Assembly (NCBI GenBank): GCA_903813345.2
Contig: CAIIXF020000007.1
Location: 34,566,538 to 34,630,537 of the forward strand
Reading direction: 5' to 3'
DNA from: Owenia fusiformis
Taxonomy: Eukaryota; Annelida; Polychaeta; Sabellida; Oweniidae
Length of the DNA: 64,000 nt
Shown: one piece after another, positions 12,333 through 39,775 of the stretch
Position numbering within the stretch: position 1 is the stretch's first letter
Layout of the letters: each line of letters opens with the position of its first letter
Notes under the pieces: model-generated
Databases searched by the model: none
Told to the model about the DNA's origin: nothing
The model's input: only the letters and a program-made list of their open reading frames with translations
Made by a program: the position numbers and the translations under genes

Positions 12333-14253
12333 TCTAGTAATATGAGACATAAGTTGATCTGATCTTGGATGTATCAAATATTTTTAGAACATGGACTTTT
12401 GTTTTCATTAACTAATCATATTTCAGGTTGTATTACTGATTTTATATTTTTAAATGTACATGTATACAATATAGAAGCAGGTATGGCATTGTGTATATAT
12501 TTCAAATGCCATCATTTTCCATATAATGCATTCCACTGTATAATATTTTATAGCATGCTTTTAATTATAATGACTACATTTCTATATTAGTACTATGTAA
12601 TATGTATGTAGCAGTATGAACTTGTAAGGAAGTCCTGCTTTTTTCCAGATGTTTTAGTCGAAATGTACCAAACAATGAATAAGATCTGATATTATTTACT
12701 ATAATAGTATAACATGGCATAGTAGTACAAAGCAAAATAACTCCAAAAGTGAATCTCTAGGTCAAACCCAATGGACAATGGACCTGCCAACATTTTTGAT
12801 AAACAACATATCAAAGTAAGATTGTATTGCAAAACATGTTATTATTTCATTTGTATTGTAATTATTATATTGGAAATCTATACAAAACAGATCTGACCAT
12901 TGTACCAATCAATTCATGTAATTGTTTTCCATGTTTCATTGACTTTTTCATTGATTCTTTATGAAAAAGTTTGATTGAAGAGATTAACTGTTTTCACCAT
13001 TTAATATTGGACAATATGATATTTTAACTAATGCATATTGCCTTAGCTAGGGTGAACATTTAGGACTCATTTTTGAAAGTGTAACTTTGGAGGGTCTTTA
13101 TATACATATTTGCAATTATTTAATGTTTGCAATTCAAGATTAAATTATAACTGCTTGTTAGTGCCAGTGATGTTTGAATTTAGGTTTTACTTGTGGCATT
13201 TTATATTGAAACATGGAAAAAGATCTGATATAGAATTGTATACAACTGTATTTTTATACCCGTACTTATGTAAATACTTAAAACTCACTTCTTAAACAAT
13301 ATAAACATTAGAAATACAAATCTTGAATATTGTTTTGTACTTTGTGTAAGTCTGCAGTTGCATTCTGACCAGTCATATAGGTCAAAATATGGATTTCAAG
13401 TCATCTCCTATAATCCTTATATAGTAAATTCTGGAATAGTCAATACTTCAAAAGTGACCCGAGTTGATGGATTTGAAAAATTACGTTTTAAATGCCTTAA
13501 AAAGTCAGCGAGCATTCATACCATCATGTATCATATAATATGCTGCCTCTAAGTTTTAATAATTAAACTGGTAACTTAAAAATAATTTTTTTGTAGTTTT
13601 ACAAAATAATTTAGTAAAAAATGTCAAAAATTAATATCCTGTTTTTAATGTTATTGCCACCCATAATTCATTTTTGGCAATTCAAATTCCTGTCCCAAAC
13701 TTTTGTATGAATTTCCAGGCACAATTCATTATTAACACTTTCAGGAGTGTTCTTTGTATGAGCCTAAAACCTGATAGATTTTGGGCATGCCTGGTAAATT
13801 CTTAGGCATTTTACATGTTTCCTGGTATGAAACTTTACAGCTGATGTCCCAAAATCTGTAAAGTCCTGTCTACACAGTTTTACCTGTTTCATGAGTGAAT
13901 CTAAAATTTTGAGGGATGTTTCATGAAAATCTAAAACTGATTTTGGCATCCCACATTATTGGTCGAGGGGTCAATATAATAAAAACCATACAATATCATG
14001 ACACTTTTGTTTCTAAAATAACTTTATTATACAAGAAGATAACACCATGCCTTGGGATATGTGTATATACAGGTATAAACATTATACAACGCCCAATAAC
14101 GTTTTTCACATGAACAAGGAATTGATTGTCATGTATCATTTAGGTGTGATTGTCATTCTGATGATTCCAAAATATTTATAATTCATAGTGTTACTCACAA
14201 AATCAAGACAATCATAAGAAATGAAACGTACTCAGTTATTGAGCCATAAATCA

Positions 14254-14301
14254 TACAAGGCATTAACATGCAAACTGTCACCACTTGCCATTTGTTACAA
14301 A
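14254..14301. repeat. Dispersed conserved ~48-bp motif, copy A
   Basis: The block ACAAGGCATTAACATGCAAA followed by CTGTCACCACTTGCCATTTG recurs at 16054-16101 and 27127-27174 in the same orientation with few differences. Sequence outside the block is mostly unrelated. Confidence 0.7.
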
Positions 14302-14856
14302 CTCCAAACACATACTGCCAGATGCCACTTGTGGTGGTAACACAATGCTAGCCTTCATTAAATCATTTCTTAAAAATACAGTAAACAAGTTAAGAGCACT
14401 ACAAAAAGGTCTTGAAAGCAGAATCACCAAGTTCATCTCAAGAAAATACAATTAGGACATTATGTATGATGTATCCTACGCCACGAGTTGGAGACAATCT
14501 TCAGAGGCACAAATGAACTACTTATATATATAAAACATTACATATAAGCTAAGTTAATTAAAAGACAATATACAAGAATAAGGTCTATTTATTAATATAT
14601 ATTTTAAAAACTTTATTAACAATGGCAAACAAATGAAAATATAGTGGCAAGAAAAATAACACTACAGACCTGCACGCTCTGCAGAAACTACAGAAGATAC
14701 AGTATATAATATATATTACATTTATTAACTCTGCTATAATCGATAAACTACAATATTGCAACTATTTCATAAATAAATTCCTGATTCCAATTTTCAATGG
14801 CACAATTAATGCCTTACCCCATAAACCAAAATATCACAATCTACAGATGATGGGAT

Positions 14857-14985
14857 AAAGAGGCATGGCCTGTATTATCATAAAAAGAGGCATGGCCTGT
14901 ATTATCATAAAAAGAGGCATGGCCTGTATTATCTTAAAGAGGCATGGCCTGTATTTTCCTAAAGAGTCATGGCCTGCATTATCTT
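14857..14985. repeat. Short tandem array, about 26-bp unit, 5 copies
   Basis: The unit AAAGAGGCATGGCCTGTATT plus ATCATA is repeated about five times with small decay (ATCTTA, TTTCCT in later copies). Confidence 0.8.
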
Positions 14986-15486
14986 CTACTCAAGACCTCC
15001 TACTCAACACCTTCAAAGCATAATTTCACAGTTTTCAGTGAAGAATGGACTTCCCAACAACTAAATTTATACATAGCCCCTTCCCCCCAAAAAATGTGTC
15101 AGTTCGATGTTCATTTTGTTAAAAACAGTTAAAAATAGATGATGTCACCTATTGGAATGTTATTAAAAACTGTCTGATCGGTGGTCAGAGTGTTGAATAT
15201 GAATTTAAATAAATTTTAACAGTTTGATATGTAGCATGTCAGACAAGGGTGGTGTGGGATGGATTGTAGCATCATAGAACTGTATATAGTTACAATTGTC
15301 ATTATTGAATGATTATGTCAACAGATGTCAACAGTGAACAATTACATGGTGTGAATTGTGCATTTTTAGCATGATGTGCGTTACAATATTGCCATATATA
15401 TTGCATTATGGATTGTATAAATCTCTCCCCGACATGCATTATCTAATTATTTAAAAAACATGCAACTCTTCAGATTATTGCCTTTT

Positions 15487-15600
15487 CATTATCCAATCAA
15501 ACGAAGTTCGGAGGGATACAGGGAACGCCTCCGTCCATCTGTATGTATGTCCGTACTTACGTCCGTCTGTCCATCCAGGCAAAAACTCAAATACCGTTGG
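15487..15600. repeat. Dispersed repeat fragment (GTCCGTC-rich)
   Basis: Contains AACGAAGTTCGGAGGGATAC, AGGGAACGCCTCCGTCC, a GTCCGT-rich run and ACTCAAATACCGTTGG. The same series in the same order begins at 55562, so this is a truncated copy of that family. Confidence 0.7.
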
Positions 15601-15936
15601 AATAGGGCTAAAACTAATACTGTAGCAGTCTTATACTGAATATTCAGCCAACTAATTCCCATTTGAATCGAAATATTCATAAGCCATATAACTCAAAATA
15701 TCAAAAATGTGAAGAAAATGTAATTGTGCATGTACATTCTATGGTCAAATACCAGTTCCTCATTTAATTATAACATTTGGGAATGCTGGGTAATCACTTC
15801 CCTGTTAATTATAACATTCAACCCTACACTGTAATGTTAATTGAAACGTGTGAAGGTCCTGGGTTATCAGTTCCTCTATTCATTGTAGCATCTGGGAATC
15901 ATGGGTAATCAGCTTCTCTGCTGACGAAGGAGACAT

Positions 15937-29540
<13,604 letters not shown>

Positions 29541-30201
29541 TTTTATCTTATCTGTCTTGCGTTCTGTTACTTATTTTGGGGACTGGATCTTCCTTCAATT
29601 GACGCCTGGATAGTGTTTCTACGTTCCAGAGGTGAACTGGGTGCTTCTTTTATTGTTATAAGGTACTTACTGTCGTAAACGTGACCTAACTAAAATTCTT
29701 ATCACGTTTGAAGAGTTTGCAAATGCTGACCTTGACCTGGACCAGCTGTTGTGTAAATTCTAAAATAGCAGACAAAATTTGCATTACTTGATATAAAAAT
29801 ACATATTGGAAGATGTATACTCAGATGCATTAATAGATGAAATATATACTATATATTACTATGTATTTGTTGAAAAATAACAACAACCTAAAAAGTTTCA
29901 TAACCTTTGAAACTGCTTTTTCTGATTGATATCCGGAATTTACACCAGTTTCAAACACCGGAAGTACACGTTGGCTTGCAAAACTTTTCGAGAAAAGTAA
30001 CAAATCGTCTGAAATAGCGATGAGTATTGGCATTTGTGAGTATGAAATTGGTAATTTTAATGTAATGAAACTTAATGTTTGTTTTTAGGGTATTGAGAAA
30101 TTGTTTAGGTCCGATTTACAAATAAAATCTGCATTTTGATTTTTTCATTAATTTTTTTACTCATGTAACTTCTCATTCATTGATGATAGACTCTACGAGG
30201 G

Positions 30202-30511
30202 CAGGGTTCTCACTAGGATTTTAGACTCCAGAGGATGTCTTTAGACCCTTTTGCTCCAGAGTCTAATAGCTTTTCCGGAGTCTTAGTGTTTTTCCGTAGT
30301 CTAATTTTACATTTTTGTCACATTATTTGTGGAATAGAAAGTCAAAAACCTTTTAGAAATGTAGTCTATATTGTGATTAAAATAAGAATATGATCTAAAA
30401 AGTATATACGAAAAGTATACTTAGAGAAATATCTCCGATCTCACATGGGGGAGAAGTAGTCGCAATACTGCAAAAAATCTGGGGTCTAAAAATTTCCTGG
30501 TTAGAACCCTG
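30202..30511. mobile_element. hAT-like MITE
   Basis: A 310-bp element starting CAGGGTTCTCACTAGG and ending CCTGGTTAGAACCCTG, with GAGTCTAA-type repeats inside. GAGGG occurs next to both ends but is offset, so the target duplication is uncertain. Confidence 0.6.
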
Positions 30512-32180
30512 GAGGGCTAGCTTAATTTTGCTTACACACCATAGTTTTACCGTTTCTAGATATCGTAGGGTTCTTATATTTTGAACTAAGTTTACTGAAC
30601 GAAGGTCGAGTAGGGTTCAGACCTAGGAAAGCTCCACACAATGTCCGTCCAAGTAGATTTGATGCATAATAAGGTTTTCAAACTAAATAGAGTGTTCCTT
30701 CTGAATGGATTTGCTTAAAGATGCCTAAGACTTTTTTATCACAAAGATAGAATGCACAAATGAAGCGAAAGTTTTGCTATAATATAGAAAAAATCTCTAA
30801 AATCCTGATGTGATTTTACCTGTTAAATCTGCATTGATCTGCCATTTTTCTCAGAACTATCTGAAACACAAATCCCATTGAACGAAGATAAGGACTATAA
30901 AAAACATGGCACATGTTGTGTGCATGTGTGTGTTTATTCACTCCTGAACACTTACTATGAATAATCAATCATCAATAAACAAAACCTGGCAAAGATTGCC
31001 CATGCTTCATTTTATCGAAATTTTAAAGAGGGATGTGGCGATAGGAAAGCACAATCAAGACCCCTTTGGACTTTTTTGCTTGTTGAATTACATATTCACT
31101 TATCTACTTACCAACAAAGAAGCCCCAACTCTGCCGCTTTATGTGCTAATTTTGTGATTGTGCTGACTGTTATTTTGCGAATTATTTTCTTCAAAATTAA
31201 TTATGTGAAACTTGAATAAATTGGGGAAATCAATATATTATCTGATTGGTCATTAAATTTGTTTATCAGTATGGTTATGTGACCAACACAACCCCGTAAA
31301 TGACAGTTCTAAAAGAAATTAAAAACTGGCTTTGAATCTGATTGGCTGCCTGGCTCAAGACACGTGCCGAGTTTGCTGATGGTTGTGTGTACGTGTCATT
31401 TGAAAGGGTTTCCCTCGATGGCCATGATCAAACTCAACAGTGTTCAATGCTGACAGTTGGTTGTTCTGTTGATTTTCTCAATATTTTTGGCAATACTATA
31501 TACCCATAAGTTGGTCTCAAGATACATCTAAGGTTATAAGATCATATAAGCAATTCATGAGAAATGCATCAAGCACATGCTGGTAATGAGCCCTGATGAC
31601 ATGGTAAATATAATTTACATGGCATAATATAATTCAGCAGTTTCACAGCTTGATCTGTAAGATCTTAGACTTGACATGTGCTTAGAATCAATGTAGTTAA
31701 AGCTCATACTTTCGTGAAAAACAAATCAATACAGGTACCGTAATATAATACATAAAATACTGCAAAACACAATAAAGATAATATTTTAGAATTAGTATAT
31801 TATCTTCATGTATGTTCTCATTGTTCTGTGGTCATTTCCCATGAAGAGGGGCTCAAAGCCACTCAATTCACATTTTTGAATCTGTAAATTCATTGTGACA
31901 GTGTTTACAAGAAAGAGGTATTCTGTGAAGACTGTGTAAAGCTACAAAAATGCAGAAATATCATATGATCTCACTAATATTTATGAAAACTATATTTGTT
32001 AGGTTATCCAAAATGAAGTGCATTTTTGATGGTAAAATGTCATAAAATTAAGTCTTTTCTATACCTCAACAACGGATATATTCCAAATGACTATTTTTCA
32101 TGAATGTTACCTACATTTCAAAATTAAAAGTGATACACATCAAAAATCATATAATCTCAAACCATAATCTGGATGATTGC
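30512..32180. other. Intergenic sequence, nothing recognised
   Basis: AT-rich sequence upstream of SQOR. No open frame has splice support or recognisable similarity, and no clear repeat was seen. Confidence 0.45.
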
Positions 32181-32189
32181 CACCCCTAC

Positions 32190-32445
32190 ACAGCCAATCT
32201 CCAACAACACTGTACAACGTTGTTTCTGAAACGGTATTGTACAGTGTTGTTTAAACGGCGTTGTACAACGTTGTTTCAGAAACGGCGTTGTTCAACGTTG
32301 TTTAATCAATACCGTTTAACGTTGTTCAAAAAAGTGTTGTACAGCGTTGTTTAAACAACGTTGTACAACACCGTTTCTGAAACAACGTTGTACAACACCG
32401 TTTAGACAACACTGTACAACACTGTTTCAGAAACAATATTTAAAG
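32190..32445. repeat. Palindrome-rich array of AACGTTGTACAACGTT-type words, copy 1
   Basis: About 250 bp composed almost entirely of ACAACGTTGT, GTACAACGTTGTTT, AAACGGCGTTG and their reverse complements. Nearly every segment can pair with a neighbour. It is preceded by CACCCCTACACAGCCAATC. A second array with the same words lies at 42848-43035. Confidence 0.8.
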
Positions 32446-35400
32446 TATTATACTTATATATTTATAGTATTATATTTTATCCCACGATTAATGTGTTATC
32501 TGTACAATAACAGCTATTGATATTTCTGATATTATTGAAATCCGTGTGATATTTTCCAGAAAATCGTTTATCAAACTCATATGCGTGTGATATCGTTTAT
32601 CTCACGCATATCCGTGTGATATCACATCTGCATTTTGCGCCACAATATTGTTGGAAATTAGGTCAGATAATTTATTCTCTTTTGAGAAAATTGGTCCGTT
32701 AATTTATTCTCTTTAAGTTTCATTGGTGTATTGAATTACGATTGTGTATATAATTTGATAAGAAGGCTGCTAACTAACGATTAAAAATGGTATTTATGAC
32801 GAACAATATCATGTTATTTACTTTTAATGGTTAAAATAAAATGTTTCAAATATTCAATTGATATTCTAATTTCTAGTTTATATTGTCTGCCAATGTCCTG
32901 GAAATTGGATCAGAACATCACAAGGTGATTGTAATCATGGGATAAACCCAATATCACATAATTTCTCGTGATATCATTTTATCACCTCGTAGATATCAAA
33001 TATCAACACTCATTCGCTTCGCTCACTCGTGTTGATATTTGCTATCAACTCGGCGATAAAAATGATATCACTCAAAATGATGTGATATTCTGTATATATT
33101 AAATTTAAGAACTATATTAGCCCGGATATGTGTGTACATCAGTGGAAAATATATTCCAATTAAAGTCTAGGTCACATTTGCTCCGATTCATTTGAAATCA
33201 AGAGTATTGTGTTGGAACGCGGTAGTTAATGTCAATGATAGGATATAAAAAACACGTTATCTATATTAATTTATAATAGTAATAGTGATTTAGTTTATTT
33301 GTTTATAATACGTTGTTTTAGTGAACTGGATTTGGATTCAGTGGTCGTCTTCGAATGAGCATTTATTTGTCATGATAACCACCGAGATGCAATGGTCAAC
33401 TTTTGCTTTTACGTTTAATTATAATCAACGCCTTCCCTTTTCCTGTCAGATCATGAATGCCAGACTTCACCAAGTATTTAATTTACATTTTGCGTTTTAT
33501 CATCTTTCCCAAAAGCTACAATTCATGCATAATGGTACGACTACTACTTACTGACTTTGGTTTATCATTGTTTTGTTGCAAATATGGGGATGTTTCCACG
33601 ACTTGAATCTAGGGATTTATATAGACGGGACCTTTTCATAATGTAATTATATATGTTTCTGTTTTGTAGGTTCCCGTGGGTAAGATACACACAAGAACAA
33701 TATACGGTCCATCCTAAAGGGGCACAGACACAACAGCGGCGTTCTTCGAGTTAAAGCCGTGGAATTATATAGTTTATGCATCTTGCCTCAAGCAACGCGT
33801 TAAGTCTGACGTGTTAACCCTAAAAAGGTTTATCCCATATTGGGTTTGAGAAACACAGTTGCTGAATACAAGTGCAAACTATGAAATAACCATAATATAA
33901 CAATAGATAATGTTTGGCATGCATTGTGTATCTGTTTCATTGTTAAATTTGTTCAAAGTATATACAAAGAAGTTATTCACCAGGAGGGATTTGATATGGG
34001 GAATATCACATGATATTAATATTTCCGAGGGAACGCAGTGACAGAGGGAAATATTGATATCATCCGAGGGATATTCTCAATATCATCCCGACATGTGAAT
34101 AACGACCTTATACCATCATGACCATGGTCAAGAGCAACATATATCTAAAATCCTCTTTTGAATGAGACAAAATGTTTTTGAAAAATGATTTTTTTTAATA
34201 AATACCCGGGGTGATATCCATATCTAATCCAAATATCATCCATATCCCAAATATATGATTTATCACTTGCTATTATATACTGAGATATTGCTCTGACCAT
34301 GGTAAAAAAAGAATAACTTATCATAAGCAGATTTCTTTCCAGAGTGTTCAGCGGCGATGTAGGGCTGGAAATTAGCGCCAGGACGCACATTTCGTCGGTT
34401 ATTCTCAAATAAGCAGTTACACATGTTTGCATGTTTTACTTTTGATTTTATTTAATTGTTTAAATTAGATACAGTCCTTCAAATGTCACCAGTGTCTGGA
34501 GGGTTGAGACTTGATTCATGAATTCAATTAGAATAAGATTTTTTACTATCTGTTTTGTTTCCATCATTGTATAACGTTGATCTTATTGATTTATTTTCTA
34601 AATCATCTTCCGTTTTGTCGCATGAGTTATTTAGAAATAACTTGATTTAAGCTAAAATAGATAATGCGTTGCAACCATTTAAAGATTATCCTTTTGTTGC
34701 TTGTAACCATATTAATTATGACCATATGTTTAGAGGTGCATGCCGTTTTATTTTGCCATCTACATTTTTATGTTATCAGCTGTTATCTTGATATGTTGAG
34801 AATTCTTCAGAGACGCTATTTGCTTGCTAGATCTGATTTTCCCCTTAATTAATGAGCAGGTTTTTATGTTTAATTTTTTGTTTTTATTTCTTATTTGACA
34901 AGTTATACATGCATGCTGGGTTTATTTTCTCAATTTATCTGTCCTGATAAGTTGAGAATTCTTCAAAGATATCTTCGAGAAACTAACATGGACTGGCTAC
35001 ATTATTCATAGCATGCTGTTGCCGGGGGGGGGGAGGTCAGCCCCGTCAGAAACTTTTCTTCAAGGGGGTGTGGTTTTACCCCCCCCCCCCTGACTGCGTA
35101 TCTGCATGGGTGAAGGGTTTGGTATAATGGGGCTTCTTGGGGGGAACTTGGCAGTCAAAAATTGTTTACGCCACCCCTTCCCTTTATCAAATGAACTATG
35201 CATGTAGATTCCTCATGACTTGAAATGCTGAAAAATGCATTATGTGCATTGCAACAATATCAAGATCAGAATTACGCCTTGTTTTCTAGTAACATTCAAC
35301 AAAAAAACCGCTCAACCAATTGAGACGTCTGATTGCTTAATCCAGCGACCGTTTCCCGTCATTACATTACAAAGGTATGGTGGGCAGATGATATGAGTCT

Positions 35401-37287
35401 GTGTTGATCCAATCAATATGTGATAGATTAAAGTGAGAGGAAAAGGAACTTTTGAGAAACTGAAAGTATTTGATACCATTCGCACAGACATTCAATAGGC
35501 TATTTTTTATTCATTTCATTCCTATCCAACATCAATCATTCGTGACTTTTGATGAAGTGAAATCAACTCAGGCTTCATGATCTTGTGAAACTTCAATAAG
35601 GGATCGCATGTTTTCAATAACGCAAATGCGATTAGGTAGGTGACATTTTCACCACCAGGTAGCTCGTTCGGGTCAGATAGCATGGCGGGTATCGTAAAAA
35701 GTTCCCTTTAACTTAATCCCGGGAACTTAATTTACATCTGTTTTAGTGGCCGTTCAATTTGAATATTTAATGACGTAAATCAAGATTATTTCTACTCGCA
35801 TCTTGTCTTCTATTAACGAAGGTTTTATTCGCATTATAGACAAATGCAAGAACCATGAAGTATATTAAATCTTAATAATCTAGGAAATGCTTGGGATGGA
35901 GCGGGGGGGGGGTCTTATATCTATGTCACCACCACAAACTTTTTTGTAAACAATCGATGATTTGGCGGTTGGTGTTCGGCGTTCGGCATCTGCAACAAAA
36001 AGTAAGCACATAGTACTTTGTTTAATGATTATTATAGGTTATGCATGTAGTGCGGGGTGTAGTGTCATCTGAGAGTATGCATAGGCGTAGTTAGGGAGAT
36101 GGGTGAGACCCCGATAACCAATAAAAATAGAACCATTGGATAGAAGCAGAATATAGCTTTAAAATGCTCTTTATTGAAAGCGTCTAGCTCAATTTTGAAG
36201 GCAGTTGCATCAGTTTTTGTAAAATTCAAAACAAATCTTTAAAAAATGTTTTTGCCTTGCTTATGCCACGATCGCCCCCCGGGCAACCTGACTGAAAGCT
36301 GCCGACACCCCTGCTGTGTAAATAACTCACGACTTTTTGCTAGGAAGAGCAATGATGCTAGCGTTTCCTATTTTAATTTGAAAATTGAGAATTTGAATCA
36401 TTATCTGGTCAGAGCTCGAGAGTGTAATGCATCGTACAAGTACATGTACAATGTCCAGTTGGAACTGATAATTTAAATTTCCCCTGGTTAATTTGAAGCA
36501 AGTTAAAAAAGTTTGATCTCAAATCAAATCATGCATTTTTTCACCATTCTGATCACTTTCGCATGTTTTTTTTGCCAAAACTGTCAAAAGTTACTCTCAT
36601 TGGTAATAGCCCCCTCCCCTCCTTGGAAAAAGCTGGCTACGGGCAAAACAGTACACACAGTACACGCACGACGCATGCAGTTCATTCAATGTGGTACCCT
36701 GGCTTAATTTTAATGCATATTTGCAGCTGATGAAGAAAAAAAGATTATATTTGTTTATAAAACAATTTCAAGAAATCAAAATACCCTGTCTGTGTCAAAT
36801 TGTAGGAATCATGCAAATAATGACCGTTCAGCCCAGTTTTTTAAATACCAACCGCCGAGCTCCGAACACAAAACATCGAACACCGTCAACAAAAAGTTGG
36901 AGACTATATAACAATATGTCATCTGTGTCACCGATTCAGATTCAGATATTTATTACTATTTTGAAAAACATACATGACATTCAATACAACATGACGCTCT
37001 CAAGAGCATATATGTTGGTTTTAACTGGACAGAAATGGGTCAGTGACGCCAACAGGTAAGACAAAATAAAAATGGAGTGGAGAAATACCTGAGAATGACA
37101 CTGACCCAAGTCTGTTGGAAATCATTTCAAAAATGTAAAAATATTAACACTCGGGACAGAGACACAGGGCATGAGAACGGGTAATTGCTGCTAAGTTTAT
37201 AATATTTATATATATATAAGTTGATAAAGACGAAATGTAGCAGAGTACAGATTTTCAATTGGTAAAGACATTTTCAAATCTTTAAAA
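32446..37287. other. Gene-poor region with scattered inverted repeats
   Basis: No open frame here has homology or splice support. The region contains GTGATATC/TATCAC-rich foldbacks (32560-33100 and 33990-34100), poly-G/poly-C runs around 35015-35085, and a GGCGGTTGGT segment near 35960 inverted near 36850. Otherwise it is plain AT-rich sequence. Confidence 0.45.
32965..33070. repeat. Foldback/palindrome with GTGATATC arms
   Basis: CAAATATCAACAC at 32997 and GTGTTGATATTTG ending 33041 flank a TCATTCGCTTCGCTCACTC core, making a near-perfect 45-bp palindrome. TGATATCATTTTATC outside it is mirrored by GATAAAAATGATATCA. It probably belongs to a hairpin-type non-autonomous element. Confidence 0.65.
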
Positions 37288-38330
37288 TTATAAAGGTATG
37301 TCATCTATTTTATTTTGTTTGAACAGAGACTTAAAAATTGAGAGTGAGGCTGCTTGTCGAATATGATGAGATATAGAATTCCAGATTTGCTGACCTTGAA
37401 CTTTCAGTGAATAAAGGCCAATATTTGTTTTGGACTTGAAGGCATGGATATCATGTGAATGTCTAGTTTCATATCGATGAATGTCAACATTTAACGTAAA
37501 ATAGTTTTCAAAAATCTTGCGGTGGACTGATATATTGTTATACCAGCAATAAACAAAAATTCCAACATTTAATTGATAGATATCATGCATTTTGGTAGTA
37601 TTTTAAATTGTTTGAATAGTGGAGCTGAGTGCTCAAACCTGTCTTTTCCTGCCATGACGAAGGTATGATTTTTGTAATTTGAGCAGTTTATCCAAAGCTG
37701 AATATGCTCCGGCCCAAATGACTGTGCAATAATTCAAGTAGGAGTATATTAAAGAATTATAAATTGCTAACATACTTTTTATGTTTAGCAAGCATCTGCA
37801 TTTGAATGAGATTCCAATGGTTCTAGATATTTTTCTTTCTTCATTTTTATGTGACTTTTCCAGTCAAGGAATTCATCAATTTTTACTCCCCAAAAAATTA
37901 TTTCATGAACCCTATCAATTTGTTTTCCATTTATGAATATTTCAATTTGTTGACAAACCTTTTTTCATTTTTTGGAGAAGACGATGAATTTTGTTTTTGA
38001 ATAGTTTAAAGAAAGGAGGTTTGCATTAAACCAGTCATCAAGAGTAATGAGTTCCTGATTGACAGTATTTACAAGTCTAGTTAAATAATGGTCAGAAGCT
38101 AGAAGATTAGTGTCATCTGCAAATAAAACAGATTTAAGACTTTGTGACGCCGTGAACAGGTCATTAACATTATAAATAAAAGTGGTCCCAAAACGGATCC
38201 CTGATGGACTCCCTGGGAAACAGTTTGGGTGTCAGACAGGGCACAGATTCTGGCGGTGACATAATAATAACCCTTACATCCTCCCATGGATATACGAGCA
38301 GTTTTATATCCAGTCTCATAATAATCAGAG
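37288..38330 (-). pseudogene. Non-LTR retrotransposon (LINE) reverse transcriptase fragment, inactivated
   Basis: Read on the minus strand, the sequence moves through landmarks of a LINE RT: QGVHQGSVLGPLLF (the QGS-LGP palm motif) near 38180, then in another frame NDLF and VLFADDTNLL (the catalytic F-ADD motif) near 38110-38160. A KTK-VF region follows (about 37990), and then the C-terminal HSHDI-KSK-G--S-K-QG--WNS block at 37450-37330. Frame changes and stops separate these pieces, so it is dead. The endonuclease domain and 5' end are absent. The clade (CR1-, Jockey- or RTE-like) cannot be decided by eye. It is probably a 5'-truncated insertion. Confidence 0.85.
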
Positions 38331-38657
38331 GCATATTAATAATTTTTCATTTGACTTTATATGCCTCTGTTATAATCATAGACGTCATCCTCCTGGTCAG
38401 ATTATTCCCGGTCAATCATCATGCTACATGCAGATATATAAGCCATGCACACAGGTATGAAAAAATAACTGTCACAAGAAATGAAAACAAGAATTTTGGA
38501 AAGCATCTATAAGTCGAAAATTAAAAATATATTTTAACAAAAAAGCAACACAATAAAAAGTTGAAAACGTCATTGATTAAAGAAGCACAAAAAGTAATTG
38601 TGCTTTAATAATCTGCATGTATTTTTGCAAGAGTTTGTCCCCGTCTGCTAAGGTGAG

Positions 38658-39356
38658 CCCTATTTACACTACACGCGACATTTCAAGACGTCTTAGCTAA
38701 AACGTTTTAGTAAAATCATGTTGAGTTTACACCACCATTTTCACGACGTCTTACGAAATATAATTGAGTTTACACCTGTTTTTCTAAAACGTCTTAGAGA
38801 TATGTAGGCATTGTAAACTTTAATAAAAAAGCAGTCCAACACTGATTGAAGGATGGTTCAGTCAACATAGCTTCCCGCTTCTTTACTTTCTGCTAAAGAA
38901 TGCATCGGTTTCAAACAAATATGTCCTAAAGAAAGCATTGTTAAAAGCATGAAAGAGGGCAGGAAGATTTTGTACATTTATTAGGATATGATACAACGCT
39001 TGGCGAATAAGTCCTTCTCGACATTTTTGGGTTATATTGGTAACAAAGGGATGAGACAAGAGAAGGGACCATGCTACACATGTAATCAGGAAGTTTCATA
39101 TTTTCGTTCAGCGCAACGCATAAAACAGGGCTAAGAGCTCTTAGCTAAAACCGATGGATTTACACTCCCTTGTAAAACGTTTTAACGCTAAGTCGTTTTG
39201 GCTATGACTAGGGTCCTAAAACGTTTTAGCTAAGCGCTCTTTTCCGAGAGCTCTTGAGAAAATCTGGATTTACATTACATTTGTAAAATGTTTTAACGCT
39301 AAAACGTTTTTGGCCAAGACGTCTTAGGGCTCTAGTGTAAATCCAAGAAATAGGGT
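38658..39356. mobile_element. MITE-like element with AAACGTTTTAGC repeats
   Basis: The left end CCTATTTACACTACACGCGA and right end CTCTAGTGTAAATCC-AAGAAATAGG are inverted. Subterminal motifs AAGACGTCTTAGC, AAAACGTTTTAG and the words TTTACACT recur in both orientations. Non-coding. Confidence 0.7.
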
Positions 39357-39775
39357 TAAGACACACGTTTCTTAAAAAAGACTTGTACGTGAACGTAGTT
39401 CTTTAGATAATTATTTCGGTAACCATTATTTCTCCTATTTGTACTGTTTACTTGGCCGATTGAGTATAAAGACATACGGAAAACAGTCCCAAGTGAATAT
39501 GAGAGTGGAACAGTATTCCCCGGGAACGAAATAGTACACGCTCGGGTACAAGTTCTTTTAAAAACGTGTAACTTAACCTTCTTGTAAAACAAAGCAAGGG
39601 AAATGTAAAGCTAGCTTTACATCGTGGAATCAAGAGCCTTTACTATTATTGGAATATGAAGACTCTCTCTTGAAAGCATTCTAGTGCATGGCTCTGATAA
39701 TCAGAATGCTAGCTCTAATGAATTTAAAATGTATAAACTTAAATACAGTACGCAAAATGCGTATCTAAAGATTAA

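Larger units (their letters stand above)
12333..15936. other. Intergenic/3' UTR region between convergent claudin-like and SQOR genes
   Basis: This holds the 3' UTRs of two convergent genes and no supported coding sequence. The open frames present are short, AT-rich and without homology I recognise. Small repeats inside it are listed separately: the dispersed motif at 14254, the short tandem array at 14857 and a dispersed repeat fragment at 15487. Confidence 0.55.

Noticed and set aside
33321-33554. 77-codon open frame after a TTGTTTTAG acceptor-like site
   Set aside because: It could be joined in phase to the ATG at 30020, but the peptide shows no motif or bias typical of a gene, and the supposed 3.3-kb intron contains only repeats.
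35015-35085. Poly-G/poly-C stretch as a regulatory quadruplex
   Set aside because: A shared AAACTTTTCTTCAAGGGGGTG context with 24345 suggests repeat debris; there is no gene nearby to regulate.
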